From Bacteroidales bacterium (GTDB lineage Bacteria > Bacteroidota > Bacteroidia > Bacteroidales > UBA6680), in assembly GCA_025210735.1 (NCBI GenBank), contig JAOARD010000020.1:1-64000 (forward strand): 64,000 nt of DNA. The letters run 5' to 3'. The translations under genes were made by a program, and so were the position numbers. Positions 26,374 through 34,777 of this stretch are shown here, in pieces. The notes under the pieces are model-generated. The model was given only the letters and a program-made list of their open reading frames with translations, did not search any database and was not told where the DNA came from. Position 1 is the first letter of the stretch. Each line of letters starts with the position of its first letter.

Positions 26374-26922
26374 ATGACAAACGGAAAGCCCCTTATAAAA
26401 ATTAGCAAATTTCTGAGTCTTGTATTAAGACACAAGCCAGAACAGATTGGTATAGAGTTAGACAACAACGGATGGACAAGTGTAGATGAACTTATATCTA
26501 AAATGAACTCAAATGGTAAGAGTATAGATTTTGAAACATTAGAGCTTGTTGTTGATACAAATAACAAAAAGAGATTTTGCTTTAACAAAGATAAGACCCA
26601 AATACGAGCCAATCAGGGACACTCAATAGATATAGATCTTGGATATACTGCAAAAACACCTCCTGCCCTGTTGTATCATGGTACAGCAGACAGATATACA
26701 GATAGTATATATAAGCAGGGGATACAGAAAAGAGACAGACATCATGTTCATCTGAGTAGCGATATAGAAACAGCTTTATCTGTAGGTAAAAGGCACGGTA
26801 AACCTGTAATATTTGAGATAGATACAGAGCCTATGATTAACAACGGACATATATTCTACCAATCGGAGAATGGTGTATGGCTAACCAATGAGGTTCCTGC
26901 ACAATATATAAAAGTCAGATAA
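26374..26922 (+). CDS. kptA: RNA 2'-phosphotransferase (Tpt1/KptA family)
   Basis: A 182-residue KptA. In yeast the family transfers the 2'-phosphate of spliced tRNA to NAD, giving ADP-ribose 1'',2''-cyclic phosphate; bacterial members do the same in vitro and may act on RNA repair products or 5' ends. The N-terminal winged-helix half carries SKFLSLVLRHKPE with the conserved R19-H20 pair. The C-terminal ART-like half carries IRANQGHS (R79), LYHGTA (H102) and HHVHLS. All key segments are present, so it should be active. It sits between two membrane-protein genes with no RNA ligase nearby. Confidence 0.92.
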   Translation: MTNGKPLIKISKFLSLVLRHKPEQIGIELDNNGWTSVDELISKMNSNGKSIDFETLELVVDTNNKKRFCFNKDKTQIRANQGHSIDIDLGYTAKTPPALLYHGTADRYTDSIYKQGIQKRDRHHVHLSSDIETALSVGKRHGKPVIFEIDTEPMINNGHIFYQSENGVWLTNEVPAQYIKVR

Positions 26923-26989
26923 CTTAAAACAATACTACTTCAGAACAGTATAAAGGAAACAGTAACAACCCCAATAAAAACATTAAGAT

Positions 26990-27646
26990 ATGGAATTAGT
27001 AACATACCAGAAATACAGAACAGTAGAAGAAGCTGCCGAAATGGTTCATCTGCTAAAGGATAATGATATAGATTATTATATAGAGAATATAGCACCATCA
27101 ATAGATATAACTTTCTCAGGCGGAACAGAGCTGGAACATAAGATTGCTATAAAACTGTATCAGAACGATTTTGACAGAGTAGACAAACTTATGTGTAATA
27201 TAGCTGCAAACAACATAGATCTTGTTGAGGAGGATCATTACCTTTTTGAATTTACAGACAATGAGCTGTTTGATATGTTTAAAAGGTATGATGAGTGGAA
27301 CAAAACAGATCTGGTACTTGCCAGGAAGATATTAAAAGAGCATGGCAAAGATATTACCGACCAACAGGTAGAGGAGCTGAAAAAAAACAGAATAAAAGAG
27401 CTAAAAGTACCTGATAAAGGATCTGCATTTTGGCTAACAGTTGGTTTTATACTGGCTTTTCTCGGAGGTTTTTTCGGTATGCTCATAGGATATTATCACT
27501 TCTGGCTGAAAAAGATTCTGCCTAATGGCGATAAAGTATTAGTATATAATAAAAGAACACAAACATCAGGTATGATAATGTTCTGTATTGGTACCATAAG
27601 TTTTACACTATGGATAATGTGGTGGTATAAAAGAATTTTACTATAA
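26990..27646 (+). CDS. DUF2007-like membrane protein, tandem copy 1
   Basis: A 218-residue protein. The N-terminal 75 residues (LVTYQKYRTVEEAAEMVHLL) resemble the DUF2007 putative signal-transducing fold; a charged helical middle (YDEWNKTDLVLARKILKEHG) follows; two membrane helices lie near 148-167 and 193-212. The next gene encodes a homologue of the same plan, so this is a tandem duplication. Function unknown; the conserved part is the soluble N-terminus plus the DMF(K/R).YDEWN segment, while the membrane part has drifted. Confidence 0.65.
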   Translation: MELVTYQKYRTVEEAAEMVHLLKDNDIDYYIENIAPSIDITFSGGTELEHKIAIKLYQNDFDRVDKLMCNIAANNIDLVEEDHYLFEFTDNELFDMFKRYDEWNKTDLVLARKILKEHGKDITDQQVEELKKNRIKELKVPDKGSAFWLTVGFILAFLGGFFGMLIGYYHFWLKKILPNGDKVLVYNKRTQTSGMIMFCIGTISFTLWIMWWYKRILL

Positions 27647-27666
27647 AAAAATAACAGAAATATAAT

Positions 27667-28329
27667 ATGGAATTTGTTACTTATCAGAGATTCAGGACTA
27701 TTGAAGAGGCTGAAGATATAACCAAACAGCTTAAAGATTTTAATATAGAGTACAGGTTAGAGGAGATTGTAACACCTGTAGATATTACATTTACAGGTGG
27801 AAACGAGACCGAAAACAAGATTGAACTAAGAATAAATCCGGATAATTTTGATTTTGTAGATGAACTGATGAGCAATGTAGCATCGCCAGATATGCAGTTT
27901 ATAGACGAAACCCACTTTCTGCATGAGTTTACCAACAAAGAGATGATAGACATGTTCAGAAAATACGATGAGTGGAACAGATTAGACCTGACATATGCCC
28001 GCGAATTGCTAAAAAAGAGAGGTTATGATATAACCGACGAACAGATAAAGAAATTTAAGGACGATAGAATTGAGGAGTTAAGAAAACCCGAAAATGTTGA
28101 GATGGAAAAGATGTACAGAAAGTTTGCATACGTAGTTCTGGGAGGTTTTCCGCCAATAATAGATGGGCTGCAATATATGAATACAAAAAAACAACTCCCA
28201 AACGGAGAGACTGTATACTCTTATGACAAAGAGACAAGAAGAACCGGTTTATGGCTGTTTGTAACCGGAATTATCGGATTTATGACATTTCTGCTAATAG
28301 CCTATTACAGATTCCTTCATGAAGATTAA
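27667..28329 (+). CDS. DUF2007-like membrane protein, tandem copy 2
   Basis: A 220-residue paralogue of the preceding protein, about half identical by eye over the first 140 residues (FVTYQRFRTIEEAEDITKQL; DMFRKYDEWNRLDLTYAREL). The first hydrophobic segment (FAYVVLGGFPPIIDGLQYM) is weaker than in copy 1, so it may have only one clear helix near 195-212. It starts 20 bases after copy 1 and ends before a long non-coding stretch, so the two genes form one unit. Confidence 0.65.
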   Translation: MEFVTYQRFRTIEEAEDITKQLKDFNIEYRLEEIVTPVDITFTGGNETENKIELRINPDNFDFVDELMSNVASPDMQFIDETHFLHEFTNKEMIDMFRKYDEWNRLDLTYARELLKKRGYDITDEQIKKFKDDRIEELRKPENVEMEKMYRKFAYVVLGGFPPIIDGLQYMNTKKQLPNGETVYSYDKETRRTGLWLFVTGIIGFMTFLLIAYYRFLHED

Positions 28330-28497
28330 ATTACAGGATAGTTATAACTATCAATCAAACTTTACGAATAGTCATGTATCAGATTGTATTGAATTATAAC
28401 ACAGATTTACGTTTGCAAGCTCAAACAATATACACTAAAACGCATGTTTTCAATCACTTCTGAAATCAATAAATATGGGTTATTTTTGATTTTGCGG

Positions 28498-28527
28498 TTG
28501 TGTATAATGTTAAAATCGTTATATTTG
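28498..28527 (+). promoter_or_regulatory. Candidate promoter of an RNA or leader
   Basis: TTG at 28498-28500 and TATATTTG at 28520-28527, separated by 19 bases, match the Bacteroidota -33/-7 consensus closely. Transcription would start near 28533, well upstream of the thioredoxin-like gene at 28738. Confidence 0.6.
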
Positions 28528-28532
28528 AGAAT

Positions 28533-28702
28533 TAACGTATAAAAATTGTTACAAAATATTGTGGTTCTCATTATGTAAAATTATTCTTTGACACTGAAGA
28601 AGAAACCGGAAGAGTAATTTTGAGAACTTTGTGTAAATAAAAAGCACATACTTCAGTCTTAATCATCTAAAATGATGAAAAAGATTTGAGTATGTGCTTT
28701 TT
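28533..28702 (+). ncRNA. Candidate structured RNA or leader ending in a hairpin
   Basis: Between the promoter and the terminator-like hairpin there is no complete ORF, but the sequence folds. TTACA, GTTCTCA and AAAATTATTC (28549-28585) pair with GAGTAATTTT, TGAGAAC and TGTAA (about 28613-28637), giving a rod with one bulge and one internal loop. A large terminal stem (AAAAAGCACATACTT with GAGTATGTGCTTTTT, 28639-28702) follows. It may be a small RNA of about 170 bases, or an attenuating leader for the gene starting 36 bases later. An open frame ends at the same place but has no start codon. Bases 28330-28497 show nothing else. Confidence 0.45.
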
Positions 28703-28737
28703 AAGTTTTAGTGAAGTTTAATATAAAAATTATCAAG

Positions 28738-29349
28738 ATGAAGAAAGTAATTTTTGGATTAGTAATCGGTTTATTATTAGGGAGCTTTTCAACATATCTA
28801 TTTTTAGATAGAGAAACAACCGACCCTCAGGAAATTGAAAATACAACTACTGTAGAAGACGAAGATTATGACCCTTATGAAAAAACGTGGACTGGTTTTC
28901 AGATTAAATATACAGATGAATGGAATAACGGAAAGCCATTTGAAGAACAAGAATTAGCATTCTTAAGAGATGTTGACTACGAAAACTCTGAGAAGGAGCC
29001 AGACGCAACAAAAGTACGTGTAGTAAATTACTGGGCAAGCTATTGCGGTCCTTGCTTAAAAGAGATACCAGAATTAATTAAGTTAAAAAATAACAATATC
29101 GGAAAAGCAAGCTTTTTAGCTGTATTTCCAGAGAAAGGAAAAAGAAAAGCATTAATTAACATTATAAATAAAACCGGATTCAACTGGGTACAGGTAACAG
29201 ACAAACAGAATATTGGAAACACAAAAGGAAGATACCCGACAACAATGGTTTTTAGTCTTATGGATGGGAAATTATTCTTTAAAAAAGTAGGTGGACTAAA
29301 TGAAAAGGATATAAAAGAGATCCAAAGAATTATAGATGAAAATCAGTAA
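28738..29349 (+). CDS. Membrane-anchored TlpA-like thioredoxin
   Basis: A 203-residue thiol-disulfide protein if ATG at 28738 is used; an in-frame GTG at 28711 is open but would put nine polar residues before the membrane anchor. Residues 3-23 form the anchor (VIFGLVIGLLLGSFSTYLFL), then an acidic linker. The thioredoxin fold has its CGPC active site at C103-C106 in WASYCGPCLKEIP and the cis-proline loop near GRYPTTMVF. The two active cysteines suggest periplasmic disulfide reduction. Expression may depend on the structured leader just upstream. Confidence 0.85.
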   Translation: MKKVIFGLVIGLLLGSFSTYLFLDRETTDPQEIENTTTVEDEDYDPYEKTWTGFQIKYTDEWNNGKPFEEQELAFLRDVDYENSEKEPDATKVRVVNYWASYCGPCLKEIPELIKLKNNNIGKASFLAVFPEKGKRKALINIINKTGFNWVQVTDKQNIGNTKGRYPTTMVFSLMDGKLFFKKVGGLNEKDIKEIQRIIDENQ

Positions 29350-29365
29350 ATATGCAAAGCAATAT

Positions 29366-29406
29366 AATCTATTACCAACTAATTAACAGCTTGTTGGTAA
29401 TAGATT
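29366..29406. terminator. Intrinsic terminator, bidirectional
   Basis: AATCTATTACCAA and TTGGTAATAGATT form a perfect 13-bp stem with a 15-base loop between convergent genes. Confidence 0.8.
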
Positions 29407-29470
29407 GTATTAATAATTTTCAGTCTGATTATGCTTTAATATTACACACCTTTTCTCTCCTTTAAATAAT

Positions 29471-29875
29471 TCATTTTACCCTGTATTTGTGTATAACACT
29501 ACTAACCTTCTTTATATCAAAGCTCCTGTCTGGTGCAGACAGTGTGTAATTAAGATGTATCTTATCGTTATAACACTCTATCTTTACAATCATACTATCA
29601 CCCTTATATTGCTCAAAAAATATAATAGATCCTTTTGCCACAGGAATCCATGGTTCAATTACACTTATAGGCGTTTTCATTTCAGAATCTGAATATAAAG
29701 TTATTCTGCTCTCCCCTTCATAGTTAGATTTATTATAATCAACAGTGTCAATTGTGTAAGAGAAAAAAAGATTAACAGCCTCATCCTTTAACTCATTATC
29801 ATCCTTATCTCTTTTGCAGGCAAACAGTACCATAATCAGAGAAACGAAAAAAAGGTATCTTTTAATATATTTCAT
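29471..29875 (-). CDS. Small lipoprotein of unknown function
   Basis: A 134-residue lipoprotein with signal MKYIKRYLFFVSLIMVLFAC (lipobox cysteine 20) and a charged linker (KRDKDDNELKDE). The rest is a beta-rich domain (SRITLYSDSEMKTPISVIEP). No family recognised. It lies 19 bases downstream of the DUF5131 gene on the same strand and could be read through from it, but nothing else ties it to that system. Confidence 0.55.
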   Translation of the reverse strand: MKYIKRYLFFVSLIMVLFACKRDKDDNELKDEAVNLFFSYTIDTVDYNKSNYEGESRITLYSDSEMKTPISVIEPWIPVAKGSIIFFEQYKGDSMIVKIECYNDKIHLNYTLSAPDRSFDIKKVSSVIHKYRVK

Positions 29876-29894
29876 AGTGTTTTATGTTATATAG

Positions 29895-30650
29895 CTAAAC
29901 TCCATTCTCAAACTGTTTCTTTATCACTTCTGGATATTGATGCCATATTCTTCCATTTAGTTCTTTACCATTAAGTTTTTTATTACGCTTTATCTTGTCA
30001 GCTCCCCAAGTACCCCATTGCTTGAAAAAAAATGCTACATTTCCGTTTTCACATTGCTCCTTAATATTTAGAACCCATTTTATATCCATTGGTCTAGCTC
30101 TATTTCCACTTTCTCCACCAACAATAACCCAGTCTATATTTTCTAGGTTTATACTACCTAAATCTTCCAATAACGGCTCTATCGACAAGAATAATACCTT
30201 TGCCTGCAAACTTCTCAATTTATCAATACGTGGTACTCCCTGTGACTTATTTTCTACAGTAACCCCTAACCAAACATTCGAAGGTATTCTATTTCTCAAA
30301 AAATAATCATACATTCTATCAGCTCTTTTTGTAAGTATCTGATAAGTATGTTGTGGTGTTGCTTCAATTATCGAAAATATTTTATCCAAATAATCTAACG
30401 GCATTCTTTCATGAAAAATATCACTCATTGAATTCACGAAGTATACTGTTGATTTTTTCTTCTTTAAAGGCTCATTTAAACGCGATGGCACAATATTAAA
30501 TTCAAATCCATTTTCATAACCAACTGTTCTCATAGCCCTTAGTCTCTGTGCCATTACTTCCGCATAACAGTTTTTACAGCCTGAAGATATTTTTGTACAA
30601 CCAGAAGTAGGATTCCATGTTGCCTCTGTCCATTCAATCCTTGTTGCCAT
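29895..30650 (-). CDS. DUF5131 (phage Gp37/Gp68-like) three-Cys-motif protein
   Basis: A 251-residue protein of the DUF5131 family, also named after phage Gp37/Gp68. The N-terminus IEWTEATWNPTSGC is the family hallmark. Cysteines 18, 25 and 28 (C-x6-C-x2-C, in GCTKISSGCKNCYAE) form the three-Cys motif, which recalls but does not match the radical-SAM CxxxCxxC. Later segments (YQILTKRADRM, WLGVTVEN, FLSIEPLLED, DWVIVGGESG, FFKQWG) are all typical of the family. Reaction unknown; an iron-sulfur or metal site is likely. It begins 6 bases after tcmP, its usual partner. Confidence 0.88.
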   Translation of the reverse strand: MATRIEWTEATWNPTSGCTKISSGCKNCYAEVMAQRLRAMRTVGYENGFEFNIVPSRLNEPLKKKKSTVYFVNSMSDIFHERMPLDYLDKIFSIIEATPQHTYQILTKRADRMYDYFLRNRIPSNVWLGVTVENKSQGVPRIDKLRSLQAKVLFLSIEPLLEDLGSINLENIDWVIVGGESGNRARPMDIKWVLNIKEQCENGNVAFFFKQWGTWGADKIKRNKKLNGKELNGRIWHQYPEVIKKQFENGV

Positions 30651-30656
30651 TATCTT

Positions 30657-31829
30657 TTAATTTAATGAAATATTTACTTTAACATTTTTACTAGTAAAAT
30701 TGTTGTAAGATAAGTAAAACGCGCCTTTACGTGCTTCCCTATTCTTCTCAACATCAAATACTGCAATTTTTCCCATTTTTTGTAAATCCTTTAAAACTTC
30801 ATTACAATGTTTTATTAAAAACATATTCCTTAATGTAAATTCATATAACTCTTTATTGTTAACTATACTCTTATTTGAAATAAAATCAACAACCAAATTC
30901 TTCAATTTATTAAACTGATCATCTCTTGTTTTCTCTTTAAACTCATCATCAAATAATCCCAGCATTGGCTTGGGAAGCTCAAACCCTTCTCCTGTCTCAT
31001 CATTAAGATTCCATTTCACTTCTACTATCTTCTCTAACCCTTTCAAATTTGATGTGATAGAAAACATTGCAAAATAGTGACCTTTATTATCTCTCTGTAA
31101 ATAAAATGATGTTGAATAATACTCATCATCAAAATTTAGTGCAGTACGTATATGTTCAATAAATTCTTTTTCGCAAGATGCTTTTCCATTTCTCATTGGA
31201 TGGTTCTCATCAGGAAAAAAACTATAAATAAAATCACGCAATCCAACAATACATTTATCAGTCTCTTGTAAAACCTTACCTGAAAAACGATATATATTTG
31301 ATATTGGCAAAAATAATATTATCTCAGTATTTTTCTTTGAAAGTAATCTTCTTAAATCTTCTTTTTTTATATTCTTATATCCATAAGGATCTATCAACAC
31401 TAAATTTCTTGATGCAGAATTCTGTGTATCAACAAATTTAACAATCTGATCAAGAAATTCAGATGCATCTTTATTATAAAAGCCTAGATCGCAATATTTT
31501 TTTTTGTTCTTATCTGAAAGATACTTCTTTACTCCATTTATTTTATCTGAATCTAAATCATTTGCACACAAACAAACAGGTGTAAGAGATTTACCTGAAA
31601 GATTATAATAACTATTTTTAATTGCTTCAAAAGCTAAAATAGGACTACCTTTTGTCCCATCTTCATAGATACCTGTTCCACAAAAAACATCAAAGATATA
31701 GATCTTCTCGGTAAACCCAGCTAGTCTTAATATAGGTAAATAACGTTTTAGATAAGATTGGTAGTAATCTAATTTTGCTTGAGAATGGGGATACATTATT
31801 TCTTTCGCACTACTGTTTTTCTTTGCCAT
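30657..31829 (-). CDS. tcmP: Three-Cys-motif partner protein TcmP
   Basis: A 390-residue TcmP protein. FDVFCGTGIYEDG (46-58) resembles a SAM-binding motif I, and LIDPYGYKNI (145-154) resembles the catalytic DPPY-type motif IV of amino-methyltransferases, so a nucleic-acid or nucleotide methyltransferase-like activity is plausible. The C-terminal part (about 280-390) looks like a winged-helix domain (NKELYEFTLRNMFLIKHCNE). It precedes and is co-transcribed with the DUF5131 gene (6-base gap). The family was named from this neighbourhood; no function is established to my knowledge. The locus is AT-rich with no mobility gene beside it. Confidence 0.85.
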   Translation of the reverse strand: MAKKNSSAKEIMYPHSQAKLDYYQSYLKRYLPILRLAGFTEKIYIFDVFCGTGIYEDGTKGSPILAFEAIKNSYYNLSGKSLTPVCLCANDLDSDKINGVKKYLSDKNKKKYCDLGFYNKDASEFLDQIVKFVDTQNSASRNLVLIDPYGYKNIKKEDLRRLLSKKNTEIILFLPISNIYRFSGKVLQETDKCIVGLRDFIYSFFPDENHPMRNGKASCEKEFIEHIRTALNFDDEYYSTSFYLQRDNKGHYFAMFSITSNLKGLEKIVEVKWNLNDETGEGFELPKPMLGLFDDEFKEKTRDDQFNKLKNLVVDFISNKSIVNNKELYEFTLRNMFLIKHCNEVLKDLQKMGKIAVFDVEKNREARKGAFYLSYNNFTSKNVKVNISLN

Positions 31830-32128
31830 GTTAATTCTTAGATTAATTATTAAGTGATATACTTATTATAGCTTAGTTTGACATAAAAATATAAAAACAA
31901 CAAAACAATACATAATATAGTCTAGGTTTATTCATCCCGCCTTAGTATATTCTCATATTAATAAATTTAGAGTATCAAACTTTAGATTAATATGTCATCT
32001 CAAAAAAACATCCGTATTACAACTAATATTAACTACACTTTTAAGATCAATCAATAAATTTCCTAATTTTATATGCTATCAGAGTAGGTTTTGTGGTTAA
32101 GTATTTTTCAATTATAAAGAGTGTAAAA

Positions 32129-32917
32129 ATGAGGTTTGTTATCAGGTTTATTGTAGTTGTATCTGTTGTAGTTTCTGTTGGGGCTTGTAAAAACGGGGTT
32201 ACAGTTACCGAGAAGAGTGAGTGGTCAGGTATCTTTAAAGATTATCAGGTGAACAGTACGTTTGTGCTTAAGAAGTTATCAAACAATAATCTTATGGTAC
32301 ATAATATCCAAAGAACCGACAGCATGTATCTTCCGGCATCTACATTTAAGATAATTAACTCTATGATTGCGCTACAAGAGTCTGCTGTAACCAGTGTAGA
32401 TGATACCATAAAATGGGATGGTAAAGACAGAAACTGGAAGATGTGGAACAGAGATCATACAATGAGAACCGGAATGCCTGTATCGTGCGTATGGTTTTAT
32501 CAGGAACTTGCCAGACGCATTGGCAAAGAGCAGATGCAGCATTGGGTTAACCAAGCTAAGTATGGTAATATGAATATAAACCAAAATATAGATGATTTCT
32601 GGCTGGTTGGCGATTTAAGGATATCTGCAAAACAGCAGATAACATTTATTGAGAATCTGATTACAAACAAACTACCATTTGATAACAGTATAGAGGATAT
32701 TGTTAAGGAGATTATGATTACAGACTCTACAGATAGTTATACTATACACTCAAAAACCGGATGGACAGAGAATATAGGCTGGAATGTTGGATACGTTGAG
32801 ACAAAAGATGGTATATGGATATTTGCTATGAATATGGATATTCTAAGCCGACACAATCTTAAGTTCAGAAAGATAATAACCTATGATATACTAAAAACTG
32901 AAGGCATTATAGAATAA
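32129..32917 (+). CDS. Class D (OXA-type) beta-lactamase, lipoprotein
   Basis: A 262-residue serine beta-lactamase of class D. The ATG at 32129 gives a proper signal with lipobox (VSVGAC, C20); an upstream in-frame GTG at 32093 only adds a polar extension. All class D motifs are intact: STFK (S71, K74, the lysine that is carboxylated), SCV (119-121), YGN (145-147), W159 and KTG (209-211). It should hydrolyse beta-lactams in the periplasm; spectrum cannot be predicted. It is monocistronic, without IS or integron features, so it looks like a resident gene. Confidence 0.93.
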   Translation: MRFVIRFIVVVSVVVSVGACKNGVTVTEKSEWSGIFKDYQVNSTFVLKKLSNNNLMVHNIQRTDSMYLPASTFKIINSMIALQESAVTSVDDTIKWDGKDRNWKMWNRDHTMRTGMPVSCVWFYQELARRIGKEQMQHWVNQAKYGNMNINQNIDDFWLVGDLRISAKQQITFIENLITNKLPFDNSIEDIVKEIMITDSTDSYTIHSKTGWTENIGWNVGYVETKDGIWIFAMNMDILSRHNLKFRKIITYDILKTEGIIE

Positions 32918-32928
32918 TATGTGGGGTA

Positions 32929-33633
32929 TTACACCCCCATACTCTTTTTAAGGTCTGACCTGTAGCTACGGCTAACAGGTAGGCTTAGTCCGTTAACTGT
33001 AACCATATTCCCCACAACAGACTCTATTTTATCTATGGCTACAATATACTGTCGGTGAATACGTATAAATTTATCATTAGGTAATAGCTGAAAAATACCA
33101 GATATTCTCTCTCTGCTTACAACCTTTTTATTGTTATAGTGGCAAACAATATAGTCGCCCATACTCTCTATATGTGTTATACTATCGGTATCTACACGCA
33201 CAATCTTTTTATCCGATTTAAAATTCAACACCTTGCACTGTTCTGTATTATTTGCACCTGAATTAATAACAGGTTTGCAACGTTCATAATAACGCTCCAA
33301 CGCTCTGCCTAAACGCTCAATAGATATTGGTTTCACAAGATAATCAACCACATCCAGATCAAATGCATCAGCAGCATACTCTCTGTAGGCAGTGGTGTAT
33401 ATAAACCTTGGTGGGTTCTTTACAACTCTCAAAAATTCCAATCCGTTCATCTGTGGCATATCAATATCAGAGAATACCAGATCTACACTATTATCGCGCA
33501 TATAATTTATTGCAGCAGTGGCTGTATTAAACGTTGCAACAATATCAATATCGTTAAACAGTTCCAGATGTCTTGTAAGTATCCGTATTGCAATGGGTTC
33601 ATCATCAATTAATATGCATCGTGTTTTTCTCAT
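32929..33633 (-). CDS. LytTR-type response regulator
   Basis: A 234-residue response regulator. The receiver domain (1-120) has the acidic pocket D10-D11, phospho-acceptor D56 in LVFSDIDMPQMNG, the threonine of YTTAYRE and the lysine of LVKPIS. Residues about 135-234 form the LytTR DNA-binding domain (IVRVDTDSITHIESMGDYIV; FIRIHRQYIVAIDKIE; LPVSRSYRSDLK). It follows the kinase gene by 6 bases, so they are a pair. LytTR proteins bind paired nine-base repeats; three matches lie in the divergent region at 34778-34856, which suggests the facing gene is its target. Confidence 0.93.
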   Translation of the reverse strand: MRKTRCILIDDEPIAIRILTRHLELFNDIDIVATFNTATAAINYMRDNSVDLVFSDIDMPQMNGLEFLRVVKNPPRFIYTTAYREYAADAFDLDVVDYLVKPISIERLGRALERYYERCKPVINSGANNTEQCKVLNFKSDKKIVRVDTDSITHIESMGDYIVCHYNNKKVVSRERISGIFQLLPNDKFIRIHRQYIVAIDKIESVVGNMVTVNGLSLPVSRSYRSDLKKSMGV

Positions 33634-33639
33634 AATACT

Positions 33640-34713
33640 CTATAACTGTTTAAGTAACAACTCTACTCTGTATACACTGTTTTTATCATCAATATTAAGC
33701 CTGTACCCATCTTTATAAATCAACTCAAGTCTTCTTTTAAGATTCTCTATTCCTATTCCACCACTCCTGTTGTTATTTGTTATACTACTATAAGGGTTAC
33801 TGACAATAAACAAAAACTCATTACCTAAATGTGCCTGAATTGTAATTGTGCTTATGCTATCCTCTGCACGATAGCTGTGTTTAAAGGCATTCTCAACTAT
33901 TGGTAACAGTAACAGAGGAGCAATATATCTGCCATCGGTATTTATGCTTTTAAGATTAGTATCTACATTAAGTAAATTACCAAACCTGTATTGCTGTATA
34001 TTTATATAGTTCTGTATAAGGTTTAATTCATCTGTTAGTGTTACCTTCTCTGAATTACATCGGTACAGGGTATAGTCCAGAATATCTGACATCAGCATTA
34101 TTACCTCTGGTGTATGCTCTGACTTCTCCAGGCTAAGACCATATATACTGTTAAGTGAGTTAAACAGAAAATGAGGGTTTATCTGAGCCTTCAGCAGCTG
34201 AAGCTCGGCATCCTTAAGTCTTATCTCGGTCTCAGCTCTTCTTATTGCCTCTACCTCGCGTATTCGCTGAAACTTAATTATACGCTGAAACTGTTTAACA
34301 GCGGTTGCAGCCAGTACAACAAAATAGAGTCCGGTAATAAGAAATCTTGCTTCAAAGTTTGAGGGATCTATTCCGGTAAAGCTATAGTTCCAGAACAGCA
34401 GTAAAAGAACCAGAACAACAATTGTTACAAGCCATAACGATACAACAATAAGATAAAACAACATTACAAAAAACCGGAGATACCGTTTTGTAAGCAGATA
34501 CCTGGGAATAATATACTTGTTTAAAATGAGTGTTGTAAGGTAAGCTATTGGCATAATAAACAGGGTAAATATTATTGTGTTAACATAGTCCTGATTATGT
34601 TTGCCAAAGAAATATACTATAAATGCAAACGCCGATAACCAAAACAGAGGTGTAACAACAGCGTCGTAACTTCTCTCCTTTAAATATGCCCTTATCTTTT
34701 CTGATTTTATCAT
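33640..34713 (-). CDS. LytS-like sensor histidine kinase
   Basis: A 357-residue membrane kinase of the His_kinase (LytS/YehU) class. Four membrane helices (about 23-37, 44-64, 80-106, 122-140) make a compact sensor without a large periplasmic loop. A helical linker (about 145-175) leads to the phospho-acceptor H181 in AQINPHFLFNSLNSIYG, and an HATPase domain follows (APLLLLPIVENAFKH; GGIGIENLKRRL). The input is unknown and is probably membrane-borne. Its start lies 219 bases from the TolQ/MotA-like gene on the opposite strand, so the two share a control region. Confidence 0.92.
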   Translation of the reverse strand: MIKSEKIRAYLKERSYDAVVTPLFWLSAFAFIVYFFGKHNQDYVNTIIFTLFIMPIAYLTTLILNKYIIPRYLLTKRYLRFFVMLFYLIVVSLWLVTIVVLVLLLLFWNYSFTGIDPSNFEARFLITGLYFVVLAATAVKQFQRIIKFQRIREVEAIRRAETEIRLKDAELQLLKAQINPHFLFNSLNSIYGLSLEKSEHTPEVIMLMSDILDYTLYRCNSEKVTLTDELNLIQNYINIQQYRFGNLLNVDTNLKSINTDGRYIAPLLLLPIVENAFKHSYRAEDSISTITIQAHLGNEFLFIVSNPYSSITNNNRSGGIGIENLKRRLELIYKDGYRLNIDDKNSVYRVELLLKQL

Positions 34714-34777
34714 TAACGCTAAAATATGCTATATTATCGGCCAATCAAAGCATGAGCTTACATTTGCGATAAAAGGT

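Noticed and set aside
28560-28640. Short coding frame (about 30 residues) within the structured RNA
   Set aside because: The frame has no ATG, GTG or TTG start and overlaps strong pairing; it was kept only as a note.
29895-30650. Radical-SAM reading of the three cysteines in the DUF5131 protein
   Set aside because: The spacing is C-x6-C-x2-C rather than CxxxCxxC, and the usual SAM-binding GGE follow-up is not in place; only a metal site is supported.
31830-32128. Integron or IS context for the OXA gene
   Set aside because: No attC-like site, inverted repeats or transposase frame was seen on either side.
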